Positions 1 through 5,380 of a stretch of 5,526 bases of DNA are shown here, piece by piece (position 1 is the first letter of the stretch; each line of letters opens with the position of its first letter). The notes beneath the pieces are model-generated. The model saw only the letters and a program-made list of their open reading frames with translations. It ran no database searches and was not told the origin of the DNA. This DNA comes from an uncultured Sinobacteraceae bacterium (GTDB lineage Bacteria; Pseudomonadota; Gammaproteobacteria; Steroidobacterales; Steroidobacteraceae): contig CALEKY010000120.1 in assembly GCA_937902995.1 (NCBI GenBank), positions 1-5,526 of the forward strand, read 5' to 3'. The translations under genes were made by a program, and so were the position numbers.

Positions 1-17
1 CCCCATTCCCTTTTCCC

Positions 18-260
18 CTAGAGCCAACGGCCCTCCAGCAGCGCATCGATTTGCTCCGCCGTCAGCTCGATTTCCATCGTTTCGCCGGCTTCGAATCGGC
101 TGTTCGCGGCCGCGCTTGCAGCGGCGTCGTCGAGCGTCGCTGCAGCGGCGGCGAGATCGTCCACTTCGACTGAATCCGTCGCAGCGTTGAACGGCGCGAG
201 CAGTTCTTGCGTCGCGAGCTCGAGATCGATTTCGAGCGCATTCTGATTGCGACGTTGCAT
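18..260 (-). CDS. Hypothetical small acidic, alanine-rich protein (80 aa)
   Basis: I do not recognise this protein. The ATG at 258-260 is preceded by GGAGAGG (264-270 on the minus strand), with the GGAG core 6 nt from the ATG; this fits better than the TTG 18 nt upstream, so I start at 260. The product has a short basic N-terminus (QRRN), then an acidic body: about 17 Asp/Glu against 4 Arg and no Lys. About 19 of 80 residues are Ala, concentrated in the runs at residues 37-41, 46-48 and 50-52. No membrane segment, signal peptide or Cys is visible. The last 20 residues (ELTAEQIDALLEGRWL at the end) look like an amphipathic helix ending in a hydrophobic tail, perhaps a partner-binding segment; that is inference. 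It is transcribed divergently from the SLC13 transporter gene. Its downstream neighbours lie outside the window, so it could be the first gene of an operon. Confidence 0.6.
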   Translation of the reverse strand: MQRRNQNALEIDLELATQELLAPFNAATDSVEVDDLAAAAATLDDAAASAAANSRFEAGETMEIELTAEQIDALLEGRWL

Positions 261-263
261 AAT

Positions 264-270
264 CCTCTCC
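264..270 (-). promoter_or_regulatory. Ribosome binding site deciding the start of the small acidic protein
   Basis: The minus strand reads GGAGAGGATT directly before the ATG at 258-260. A GGAG core with a 6-nt spacer is a good Shine-Dalgarno match and supports the ATG over the upstream in-frame TTG at 276-278. Confidence 0.6.
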
Positions 271-460
271 GCACGCAAAAACGTGTGGACTCTGATGCTG
301 CCAGAGCTGATTCGCGGTGCTTCGGAACCAGGTCACACGGCGTCGTCATCCGCCCCCGCTTTTGTCGGCAAGGCATTGCCTGACGAAGCCATCGAGTTGA
401 CGTAACGGAACCAACTCGAGGGAACGTCCGTTCTCGCACGTGCCGCTTTGGTGCAGCGGC

Positions 461-490
461 GCGACACTCGGATCCTCTTGCGTCTAGAAT
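461..490 (+). promoter_or_regulatory. Possible sigma-70 promoter of the SLC13 transporter gene
   Basis: TAGAAT at 485-490 matches the -10 consensus at 5 of 6 positions. GCGACA at 461-466 matches the -35 at 4 of 6, with an 18-bp spacer. Transcription would start around 496-498, on the ATG at 498, so the mRNA would be leaderless or nearly so. This is read by eye; a promoter further upstream is equally possible. Confidence 0.35.
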
Positions 491-497
491 CGAAAGG

Positions 498-2330
498 ATG
501 CTGCCTCCCGAGCCGCACGCCATAGCGGTGATGGCGCTGACCGTCGTCGCGCTATTTCTGTTCACGCGCGATCGCATTCCGATCGAAACCTCGAGCCTGG
601 CGGTGATCGCGTTGCTCGCGATCCTGTTCTCGCTGTTTCCGTTCGAGCGCGAGGAAGGAGCGCTCGATCCGGTGCAGTTCTTCGCCGGTTTCGGCAACGA
701 GGCGCTCGTGGCGATTTGCGCGCTGATGATGGCCAGCCAAGGACTGGTCTCGACAGGTGCGCTCGCGCCGGTCGGACGGCTCGTCAGCCGTGTGTGGGTT
801 TGGAGCCCGATTGCGGCAATGGGTGTCGTCTTGAGCGTCACCGCCGTGATCAGTGCCTTCACGAACAACACGCCGCAAGTCGTGCTGATGATCCCGATTC
901 TCTCGGCGGCGGCCATACGCTCGGGCACTTCGCCGTCAAAAGTATTGATGCCGATGGCATTCGCGGCGCAGATCGGCGGCATGGGAACGCCGATCGGCAC
1001 CTCGCTCAACCTGCTGGTCATCGGCACCGCGGCCAGTCTGGGGTTGCCGCGCTTCCACATGTTCGATTTCATTCAGCCGGCCGCGCTCGCGGCGATTCCT
1101 GGGCTGCTGTATCTGTGGCTCGTTGCGCCGCGCATCCTGCCGAAGCGAGAGACGGCATTCAGCGACGTCTCGCCGCGCCTCTTCGAAGCGCAATTGCACT
1201 TGGGCGAAGAGAGTCCTGCAGTGGGCAAGACGTTGGGCGAGGCAAAGAAGCTTGCGAGCGACGAGCTTTCCGTGCAGGCGATCTTGCGTCAGCCGGACCT
1301 TTCGATTGCACCGTTGCCGGATGTGGTGTTGAAGCCAGGCGATCGGCTCGTGCTTCGCGATACGTCCGACCGACTGATGGCTGCAGCGCATGCGCTCGCA
1401 TCGAAGCTTTATTCCGGCGATGAGCCGGTGGATGACGATCACGAGCTCGTGGCCAAGGATCAACAAACGGCAGAGCTCGTCATCACGCCGGCATCGCCGA
1501 TTCGCGGCAGGACGCTCGAGCGCGCGAATCTCGAGTGGCGTTACAAGGTCATTCCCCTGGCAGTGCATCGTCCCGGCGAGCTTGCGATCGGCCCGCATTC
1601 GAAGAAGCTCAAGGATGTACGCTTGGGGACAGGCGATGTGCTGCTCGTGCAGGGGGCTGCCGAGCACGTTCAGGCACTCAAACGCCGCAACGAGGTGCTC
1701 GTGCTCGATGCGACGAGCGATGTGCCGCTGACCAAGAAGGCGCCGATTGCCATGACCATCATGGCGAGCATCGTGCTGATTGCTTCGCTGCGTCTTGCGC
1801 CTGTAGCGATCGCCGCGGTGTGCGGCGTGCTGGCCATGATCGTCACGGGCTGCCTCAAGTGGCGAGATGCGACGCGCGTGCTCGACACCCCGATGATCAT
1901 GCTGACCGTCGCAAGCCTTGCGCTCAGTCTGGCGCTCGTCGTGACCGGCGGTGCGGCGTACATCGCGCAGCTCTTCATGCACGCGAGCAGCGGCCTGACG
2001 CCGGCGATGACCCTGAGCGTGACGATTCTGTTGATGGCCGTGCTCAGCAACATCATCTCGAACAGCGCTGCTGCCGTGATCGGAACGCCGATCGCCGTCG
2101 AGCTTGCACGATTGCTCGGCGTTGCGCCGGAGCCGTTCGTGTTGGCCGTGCTGTTCGGATGTAACATGGCTTATGCAACGCCGATGGCCGACAATTGCAA
2201 CTTGCTCGTCTACAGCGCGGGCAATCATCGTTTCAACGATTTCGTCCGGACCGGCGCGCCGTTGACAATCATCATGTGGTTGGCGTTCAGTTGGATCCTG
2301 CCGCAGTTCTATCCGCTGCAGCCGAATTAG
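498..2330 (+). CDS. SLC13/CitT-type permease with two RCK_C (TrkA-C) domains
   Basis: This 610-aa inner-membrane protein has the layout of bacterial SLC13 (DASS/CitT) family permeases with an inserted regulatory region. The N-terminal half (about 8-210) holds hydrophobic helices and the family hairpin motif SAFTNNTPQV (119-128), followed by GGMGTPIGTSLN (160-171), the usual substrate/cation-binding signature. A soluble insert follows with two RCK_C-like domains, about 225-303 and 320-405; each has the pattern of a 'GKTL'/'GRTL' stretch and a later 'GD.L.L' strand. The C-terminal half (about 415-605) repeats the fold, with SNIISNSAAAV (517-527) and YATPMADNCN (559-568). Members carry anions such as di- or tricarboxylates or sulfate, often with Na+; the substrate cannot be read from sequence. 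RCK_C domains usually bind a small ligand and gate transport. Starting at the later Met12 would shorten the first membrane helix, so ATG 498 is preferred, although GAAAGG directly abuts it. The gene is probably cotranscribed with the glycosylase gene 40 nt downstream. Confidence 0.9.
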   Translation: MLPPEPHAIAVMALTVVALFLFTRDRIPIETSSLAVIALLAILFSLFPFEREEGALDPVQFFAGFGNEALVAICALMMASQGLVSTGALAPVGRLVSRVWVWSPIAAMGVVLSVTAVISAFTNNTPQVVLMIPILSAAAIRSGTSPSKVLMPMAFAAQIGGMGTPIGTSLNLLVIGTAASLGLPRFHMFDFIQPAALAAIPGLLYLWLVAPRILPKRETAFSDVSPRLFEAQLHLGEESPAVGKTLGEAKKLASDELSVQAILRQPDLSIAPLPDVVLKPGDRLVLRDTSDRLMAAAHALASKLYSGDEPVDDDHELVAKDQQTAELVITPASPIRGRTLERANLEWRYKVIPLAVHRPGELAIGPHSKKLKDVRLGTGDVLLVQGAAEHVQALKRRNEVLVLDATSDVPLTKKAPIAMTIMASIVLIASLRLAPVAIAAVCGVLAMIVTGCLKWRDATRVLDTPMIMLTVASLALSLALVVTGGAAYIAQLFMHASSGLTPAMTLSVTILLMAVLSNIISNSAAAVIGTPIAVELARLLGVAPEPFVLAVLFGCNMAYATPMADNCNLLVYSAGNHRFNDFVRTGAPLTIIMWLAFSWILPQFYPLQPN

Positions 2331-2364
2331 TTGATAGTCGATTGCCGACCGGTGACAGCGAAGA
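2331..2364 (+). repeat. Dispersed TTGATAGT-type repeat, copy 1, flush after the SLC13 stop codon
   Basis: The 40-nt spacer between the transporter and the glycosylase gene opens with TTGATAGTCGATT directly after the TAG stop and ends with GACAGCGAAGA (2354-2364). The 10-mer GATAGTCGAT (2333-2342) recurs inverted at 3967-3976. The 11-mer GACAGCGAAGA recurs at 5218-5228, after the MFS gene. The right part overlaps the purine-rich region that serves as ribosome binding site for the ATG at 2371. Confidence 0.5.
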
Positions 2365-2370
2365 AGAGAA

Positions 2371-3630
2371 ATGAAGATTCGTAGCGCCCGCCGCGCTGCC
2401 GATTCGAACAAGAGCTCCGTAGGCGCACCTTCTGTCGAATCGATTTCGCTCGACGAAGCGCGTCGAATCGCGCTTGCCGCGCAGCGATTTCGTCCGCGAC
2501 CGAAAGCGCCGAAAAGCGCAACAGCGCTCGCCGATCTCGTGAGCGCGCTCGGCGCGATTCAAATCGACTCCGTCAATGTGCTCGTGCGATCCCATTATCT
2601 GCCGCTGTTTTCCCGATGCGGCGCGTATGCGCCCGCGCTCCTCGAGCAAGCAGCCTACGATCCGAAGCATCGGCGCTTGTTCGAGTACTGGGGGCACGAA
2701 GCGTCGTTCCTGCCGCTCGAGAGCTATCCGCTGTTTCGTTGGCGTATGGAGCGTGCGCGGCGAGGGGAGGGTACGTGGGGACGATTGAAGAAGTTCGCGA
2801 CGGAGCATCAAGACGCGGTGAACGCCGTACGCGATCAGATTCGCGAACGCGGCGCGCTCGGTGCCGGGGAGCTATCGGTCGGTCGACGCGGCACGAGCGG
2901 ATGGTGGGAATGGAGCGAGGCCAAGGAGATTCTCGAGTGGCTGTTCTGGACCGGCGAAGTGACGACCGCACGTCGACGCAATTTCGAGCGCATCTACGAT
3001 CTCACCGAACGCGTGCTGCCGGCCGACGTCTTGAATCGTGAGGTGCCGAAAGAAGACGCGCAGCGCACATTGATGACGATCGCGGCGCGAGCGCTCGGCA
3101 TCGCAACGGAGCGCGATCTGCGCGATTACTTTCGTCTACCGACGAGCGATGCGGCGGGGCGTCTTCGCGAATTGGTCGAGGAGGGCACGCTCGTCCCGAC
3201 TGCGGTCGAAGGATGGAAACAGCTCGCCTATCGACATCGCGATGCCGAATGTCCGCGCACCGCGTCGGTTACCGCGCTGCTATCGCCGTTCGACTCGCTG
3301 GTTTGGGAACGGCAGCGCACCGAACGATTGTTCCGGTTTCATTATCGGCTCGAAATCTACACGCCTGCGCACAAGCGCAAGCATGGTTACTACGTCCTGC
3401 CGTTTCTGCACAAGGGCAAGCTCGTCGCGCGCGTCGATCTAAAGTCCGATCGCGAACGCGGGCGTTTGCTCGTCAAGGGCGGAAGTGTCGAGCCTGGAGT
3501 GCGCGAAGTTGATGTGGTCGAGCCGCTGCTCGCGGAATTGCGGAAGCTCGCAGCGTGGCTCGGACTCGAGACGGTCGCGATTGTGTCGCGGCGGAACGGA
3601 TTGATGAAGGCGCTGCGGCTCAGATCATGA
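2371..3630 (+). CDS. ycaQ: YcaQ/AlkX-family winged-helix DNA glycosylase (crosslink repair)
   Basis: The 419-aa product matches the HTH_42/YcaQ family, close to the usual length of about 400-410 aa. Known members (E. coli YcaQ/AlkX, Streptomyces AlkZ) are monofunctional DNA glycosylases that remove alkylated bases and unhook interstrand crosslinks made by bifunctional alkylators. Family landmarks seen: ISLDEARRIAL (25-35); the catalytic motif in GAIQIDSVNVLVRSH, with Q64-I65-D66, the Q-hydrophobic-D form typical of AlkX rather than the QxQ form of AlkZ; EYWGHEASFLP (105-115); winged-helix regions in the middle (about 150-290); LLSPFDSLVWERQRTERLF (303-321); and KRKHGYYVLPFL (335-346). The first 22 residues are a polar Arg/Lys/Ser-rich extension before the domain. 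The start ATG follows a purine-rich AAGAAGAGAA stretch, and no better start is visible. It probably shares a transcript with the SLC13 gene, but there is no obvious functional link. The enzyme acts on DNA in the cytoplasm. Confidence 0.92.
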   Translation: MKIRSARRAADSNKSSVGAPSVESISLDEARRIALAAQRFRPRPKAPKSATALADLVSALGAIQIDSVNVLVRSHYLPLFSRCGAYAPALLEQAAYDPKHRRLFEYWGHEASFLPLESYPLFRWRMERARRGEGTWGRLKKFATEHQDAVNAVRDQIRERGALGAGELSVGRRGTSGWWEWSEAKEILEWLFWTGEVTTARRRNFERIYDLTERVLPADVLNREVPKEDAQRTLMTIAARALGIATERDLRDYFRLPTSDAAGRLRELVEEGTLVPTAVEGWKQLAYRHRDAECPRTASVTALLSPFDSLVWERQRTERLFRFHYRLEIYTPAHKRKHGYYVLPFLHKGKLVARVDLKSDRERGRLLVKGGSVEPGVREVDVVEPLLAELRKLAAWLGLETVAIVSRRNGLMKALRLRS

Positions 3631-3676
3631 ACGCGCGATGAATGCGCGGCGTTAGGAACTCTTTTCAGTTCCTTTC
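3630..3676 (+). terminator. Possible terminator: two adjacent hairpins after ycaQ
   Basis: Directly after the stop codon lies an imperfect stem (AACGCGCG at 3630-3637 against CGC/GCGTT at 3645-3653, one bulged G). It is followed by a perfect 7-bp hairpin AGGAACT/AGTTCCT (3654-3660/3667-3673) with loop CTTTTC. The tail TTTCGCCC is only weakly T-rich, so intrinsic termination is uncertain. The second hairpin overlaps the last codons of the minus-strand 27-aa ORF. Confidence 0.35.
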
Positions 3677-3735
3677 GCCCACCATCCAAAACCGCATGCA
3701 GCGATGAATAGCGCGAGATAAAAGAGCAAGCTCAT
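3652..3735 (-). CDS. Small single-pass membrane peptide (27 aa), unrecognised
   Basis: On the minus strand an ATG (3733-3735) opens 27 codons ending in TAA (3652-3654). A near-perfect Shine-Dalgarno AGGAG sits at 3743-3747 with a 7-nt spacer. Residues 3-19 are hydrophobic and aromatic (LLFYLALFIAACGFGWW), enough for one membrane helix, followed by a short polar tail with K21, E24 and K25. No family is recognised. The stretch IAAC (11-14) loosely fits a lipobox, but the N-terminus lacks the basic residues of a signal peptide, so a plain membrane helix is more likely. Short membrane subunits of oxidases or transporters (CydX, KdpF and similar) share this size and style, but none of their signatures is visible. 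It converges on ycaQ (21 nt between stop codons) and diverges from the MFS gene. It is supported by the ribosome binding site and the composition, not by homology. Confidence 0.5.
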   Translation of the reverse strand: MSLLFYLALFIAACGFGWWAKGTEKSS

Positions 3736-3742
3736 GATTGCT

Positions 3743-3747
3743 CTCCT
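3743..3747 (-). promoter_or_regulatory. Strong Shine-Dalgarno of the 27-aa membrane ORF
   Basis: The minus strand reads AGGAGAGCAATC before the ATG at 3733-3735. AGGAG with a 7-nt spacer is among the best ribosome binding sites in the window and is the main reason to call the small ORF. Confidence 0.5.
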
Positions 3748-3773
3748 ATTAGTACCTTGTGTAGTTTTACAGA

Positions 3774-3834
3774 CGCGCGAAGCGCGATTGGGTTCCGCGC
3801 AAAAAAGCTACAGGCGACAGTTACGCGCTTCGCG
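3774..3834. repeat. Inverted pair of CGCGAAGCGCG palindromic units
   Basis: CGCGAAGCGCG at 3776-3786 and its reverse complement CGCGCTTCGCG at 3824-3834 form an 11-bp inverted repeat around a 37-nt loop. Each unit is itself nearly palindromic. A third exact copy lies at 5346-5356, downstream of rpoD. This suggests a dispersed intergenic repeat. The region 3736-4047 (312 bp) contains only repeats of this and the next types besides the ribosome binding site of the small ORF. Confidence 0.55.
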
Positions 3835-3855
3835 AGCATCCCCCGCACCCAACCC

Positions 3856-3925
3856 TTGCCTCTCCCACTCGGGAGAGGTGGTCGCGAAACTTGCCTCTCC
3901 CTGGGGAGAGAGGCGGCGAGAGCGA
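3856..3925. repeat. REP-like tandem CCTCTCCC/GGGAGAGG hairpins
   Basis: Two hairpin units are repeated with a 35-bp period, each opening with TTGCCTCTCCC (3856 and 3891). The first is CCTCTCCC-ACTC-GGGAGAGG (3859-3878), a perfect 8-bp stem. The second pairs GCCTCTC (3893-3899) with GAGAGGC (3908-3914). A GGTGAGGGG stretch follows at 3935-3943. CCTCTCCC...GGGAGAGG with a nearby GGTGAGGG is a familiar pattern of dispersed extragenic palindromes in many GC-rich proteobacteria. A transcribed copy could act as an attenuator or RNA-stabilising hairpin upstream of the MFS gene; that is inference. Confidence 0.6.
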
Positions 3926-3965
3926 CTGCGTCGCGGTGAGGGGATCGCGCGACAGCGCCTTTCGC

Positions 3966-3994
3966 TATCGACTATCCACTGTCAACTATCAACT
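3966..3994 (-). repeat. Dispersed TTGATAGT/TTGACAGT repeat, copy 2
   Basis: Read on the minus strand this is AGTTGATAGTTGACAGTGG followed by ATAGTCGATA. It combines the units seen in the other copies: ACTGTCAACTA (3978-3988) is identical to 5368-5378, and ATCGACTATC (3967-3976) is the reverse complement of 2333-2342. It lies upstream of the MFS gene and, unlike the other copies, is not next to a stop codon. Confidence 0.55.
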
Positions 3995-4047
3995 CATTCC
4001 AAATGCTGTAGCCTGCGCCCGTTGTCTGTCGCCTCTAAGAAGCTTTC

Positions 4048-5205
4048 GTGCGCATCAATTTTCTTGCTGTTGTCTCCCTTTTCCTGCTAGCGCTGAACTT
4101 GCGGCCGGCGATCACTGCGGTGGGACCGCTCGTCGGGAGCATTCAGGACACGACGGGGTTGTCGGCCGCTGCTCTGGGATTTCTGAGCAGTCTTCCGTTG
4201 CTGGCGTTTTCTGCGTTCGCGCCGTTGGCGAAGTTCGGTCGCCGATTCGGGATCGAGCGAACGGTGGCGATCGCGATGCTGATGCTCGCCGTTGGCATTG
4301 TCGTTCGCTCTGGAGGATCCACGGCAGCGCTGTTTGCCGGAACAGTCGTTCTTGCTGCGGGCATCGCAGTCGGCAACGTGCTCACGCCGAGCATCATCAA
4401 ACGCGACTATCCGGAACGCGTCGGCCCGCTCACGACGATCTATGCGCTCATTCTGGCGTTGAGCGCAGCGATGGCGTCAGGTCTGGCCGTGCCGTCCGAA
4501 AGAGCATTGCCTGGCGGATGGCGAAGCGCGCTGGCGATCTGGGCCGTGCCGGCCGCGATCGCAGCGGTTTTGTGGGCGCGGGCATTCTTGCGCCCCCATC
4601 GATCTGCGCCGCCGGTCGACGATTCGGCGACCGTTTCCGTGTGGCGTTCGCCGTTGGCGTGGTGCGTCACCGGTTTCATGGGGCTGCAGTCCCTCTGCTT
4701 TTATGTGTCGATCGCCTGGCTGCCCAAAGTGTTCCAGGACGGCGGTTACGATGCCGCTGTGGCCGGTCTGTTGATCACGGGCTTTCAAGTCGTCTCGATC
4801 GTTGCCGGCGTGCTCATGCCGCGGTTGCTCTCGCTTCGGAAAGATCAAAGTGCGCTCGCGGCCGCTGCATCGCTAGGCATCGCCATCGGAGTCCTGGGAC
4901 TGCTCGTGTTTCCTCGCTGGACGGTTGCGTGGGTGGCACTGGCAGGTTTCGGCTCGGGCGTCAGCTTTCCTTTGGCGCTCGCATTCATCGGTCTGCGCTC
5001 GACCGATCATCATCAAGCCGCGTCGCTGTCTCTCATGTCCCAATCGATGGGATATCTGCTCGCAGCGTCCGGTCCGTTGCTCTTCGGGTGGGCGCACGAT
5101 CTGTCCGGAGGATGGACGCTGCCGTTAGGGGGATTCGCAGCTTGCGCCGCGATTCAGGCCATCGTCGGGTACAAGGCGGGACGGAATCGCACCGTGAGTC
5201 GTTGA
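4048..5205 (+). CDS. MFS transporter of the CynX/NimT family
   Basis: The 385-aa product is an inner-membrane protein with about 12 hydrophobic segments and the signatures of the CynX/NimT group of the major facilitator superfamily. The motif LALNLRPAITAVGPLV (14-29) lies in the first helix; GNVLTPSIIKRDYPERVG (109-126), MGLQSLCFYVSIAWLPKVF (211-229) and SLMSQSMGYLLAASGPLLFG (328-347) follow. A polar central loop at about 180-200 separates the two six-helix halves. Characterised members are E. coli CynX (cyanate-associated) and NimT/YeaN (2-nitroimidazole efflux); the substrate here is unknown, and no cyanase or carbonic anhydrase gene is next to it. The start is GTG at 4048: an in-frame TAA at 4036-4038 excludes anything further upstream, and the first helix begins at once, as in family members. 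AAGAAG (4037-4042) is a weak ribosome binding site. It stands alone on its strand, downstream of a repeat-rich spacer and convergent with rpoD. Confidence 0.9.
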   Translation: MRINFLAVVSLFLLALNLRPAITAVGPLVGSIQDTTGLSAAALGFLSSLPLLAFSAFAPLAKFGRRFGIERTVAIAMLMLAVGIVVRSGGSTAALFAGTVVLAAGIAVGNVLTPSIIKRDYPERVGPLTTIYALILALSAAMASGLAVPSERALPGGWRSALAIWAVPAAIAAVLWARAFLRPHRSAPPVDDSATVSVWRSPLAWCVTGFMGLQSLCFYVSIAWLPKVFQDGGYDAAVAGLLITGFQVVSIVAGVLMPRLLSLRKDQSALAAAASLGIAIGVLGLLVFPRWTVAWVALAGFGSGVSFPLALAFIGLRSTDHHQAASLSLMSQSMGYLLAASGPLLFGWAHDLSGGWTLPLGGFAACAAIQAIVGYKAGRNRTVSR

Positions 5206-5229
5206 TACTTGATAGTGGACAGCGAAGAG
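5202..5229 (+). repeat. Dispersed TTGATAGT-type repeat, copy 3, overlapping the MFS stop codon
   Basis: TTGATACTTGATAGTGGACA begins one base before the TGA stop (5203-5205), so the stop codon is part of the repeat, and continues as GCGAAGAG. It shares GACAGCGAAGA (5218-5228) with the copy after the SLC13 gene, and GATAGTGGACAG resembles TTGACAGTGGATAG in copy 2. Confidence 0.5.
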
Positions 5230-5300
5230 CGGCGTTACGGTCCGACGGCTTCGTCAGTGATCGACGCGGGAATCGGTGAGGCGGCGGCACCGAAAAAGAA

Positions 5301-5330
5301 AAAGGCCCGAATGTTTCCATTCGGGCCTTT
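5301..5330 (-). terminator. Strong intrinsic terminator of rpoD, possibly bidirectional
   Basis: AAAGGCCCGAATG (5301-5313) and CATTCGGGCCTTT (5318-5330) form a perfect 13-bp stem with a 4-nt loop. On the minus strand it is followed by TTCTTTTTCGG, giving a good U-rich tail for rpoD transcripts about 50 nt past the stop codon. On the plus strand the tail CTTGTCTC is weaker but may also stop the MFS transcript. Confidence 0.9.
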
Positions 5331-5344
5331 CTTGTCTCTAGCAG

Positions 5345-5380
5345 GCGCGAAGCGCGCTCAGCTATCAACTGTCAACTAGC
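5345..5380 (-). repeat. Repeat pair after rpoD: CGCGAAGCGCG palindrome plus TTGACAGT repeat copy 4
   Basis: Read from the rpoD stop codon on the minus strand, GCTAGTTGACAGTTGATAGC (5361-5380) follows the TAA without a gap, and then comes the palindromic unit at 5345-5357. The 11-mer ACTGTCAACTA (5368-5378) is identical to 3978-3988, and CGCGAAGCGCG (5346-5356) is identical to 3776-3786. The two repeat types therefore occur together at two places in the window. Confidence 0.55.

Larger units (their letters stand above)
261..497. other. Divergent intergenic spacer with inverted repeats
   Basis: This 237-bp spacer separates two divergent genes and should carry both their promoters. It contains inverted repeats: GGCAA/TTGCC (367-371/376-380), TCGAGTTG/CAACTCGA (392-399/412-419, 8 bp, 12-nt loop), GAACG/CGTTC (422-426/429-433), the palindrome GCACGTGC (436-443), and GCCGCT/AGCGGC (442-447/455-460, 7-nt loop). 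They could be operators for a dimeric regulator or hairpins in a leader RNA. I do not recognise any named riboswitch, and I see no convincing promoter for the minus-strand gene. Confidence 0.4.

Noticed and set aside
18..260. RiPP precursor peptide
   Set aside because: The leader-like ELT-E--DA motif is at the very C-terminus, with no Gly-Gly cleavage site, no core region and no modification enzyme in view.
333..518. Minus-strand 61-aa frame in the divergent spacer
   Set aside because: There is no ribosome binding site, it has a basic random-looking composition, and it overlaps the transporter's start and probable promoter.
62..1072. Minus-strand 336-aa open frame spanning the first gene, the spacer and the transporter's start
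   Set aside because: It crosses two genes and a regulatory spacer, has low-complexity Arg/Ser/Thr composition and no recognisable motif.
936..2411. Minus-strand 491-aa open frame opposite the SLC13 gene
   Set aside because: It is very rich in Arg, His and Gln without domain features, typical of the antisense shadow of a GC-rich gene; the plus frame has clear family motifs.
3774..3925. CRISPR array or integron attC-like site
   Set aside because: There are only two hairpin units with a 35-bp period, no regular spacers, and no cas or integrase genes in the window; a REP-like repeat explains it better.
3734..4090. Plus-strand 118-aa frame through the repeat block
   Set aside because: It translates the hairpin repeats and the 5' end of the MFS gene in another frame; its composition follows the repeats.
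3891..5279. Plus-strand 462-aa frame overlapping the MFS gene
   Set aside because: It is an out-of-frame reading rich in Arg and Cys; the overlapping frame encodes a clear CynX-type transporter.
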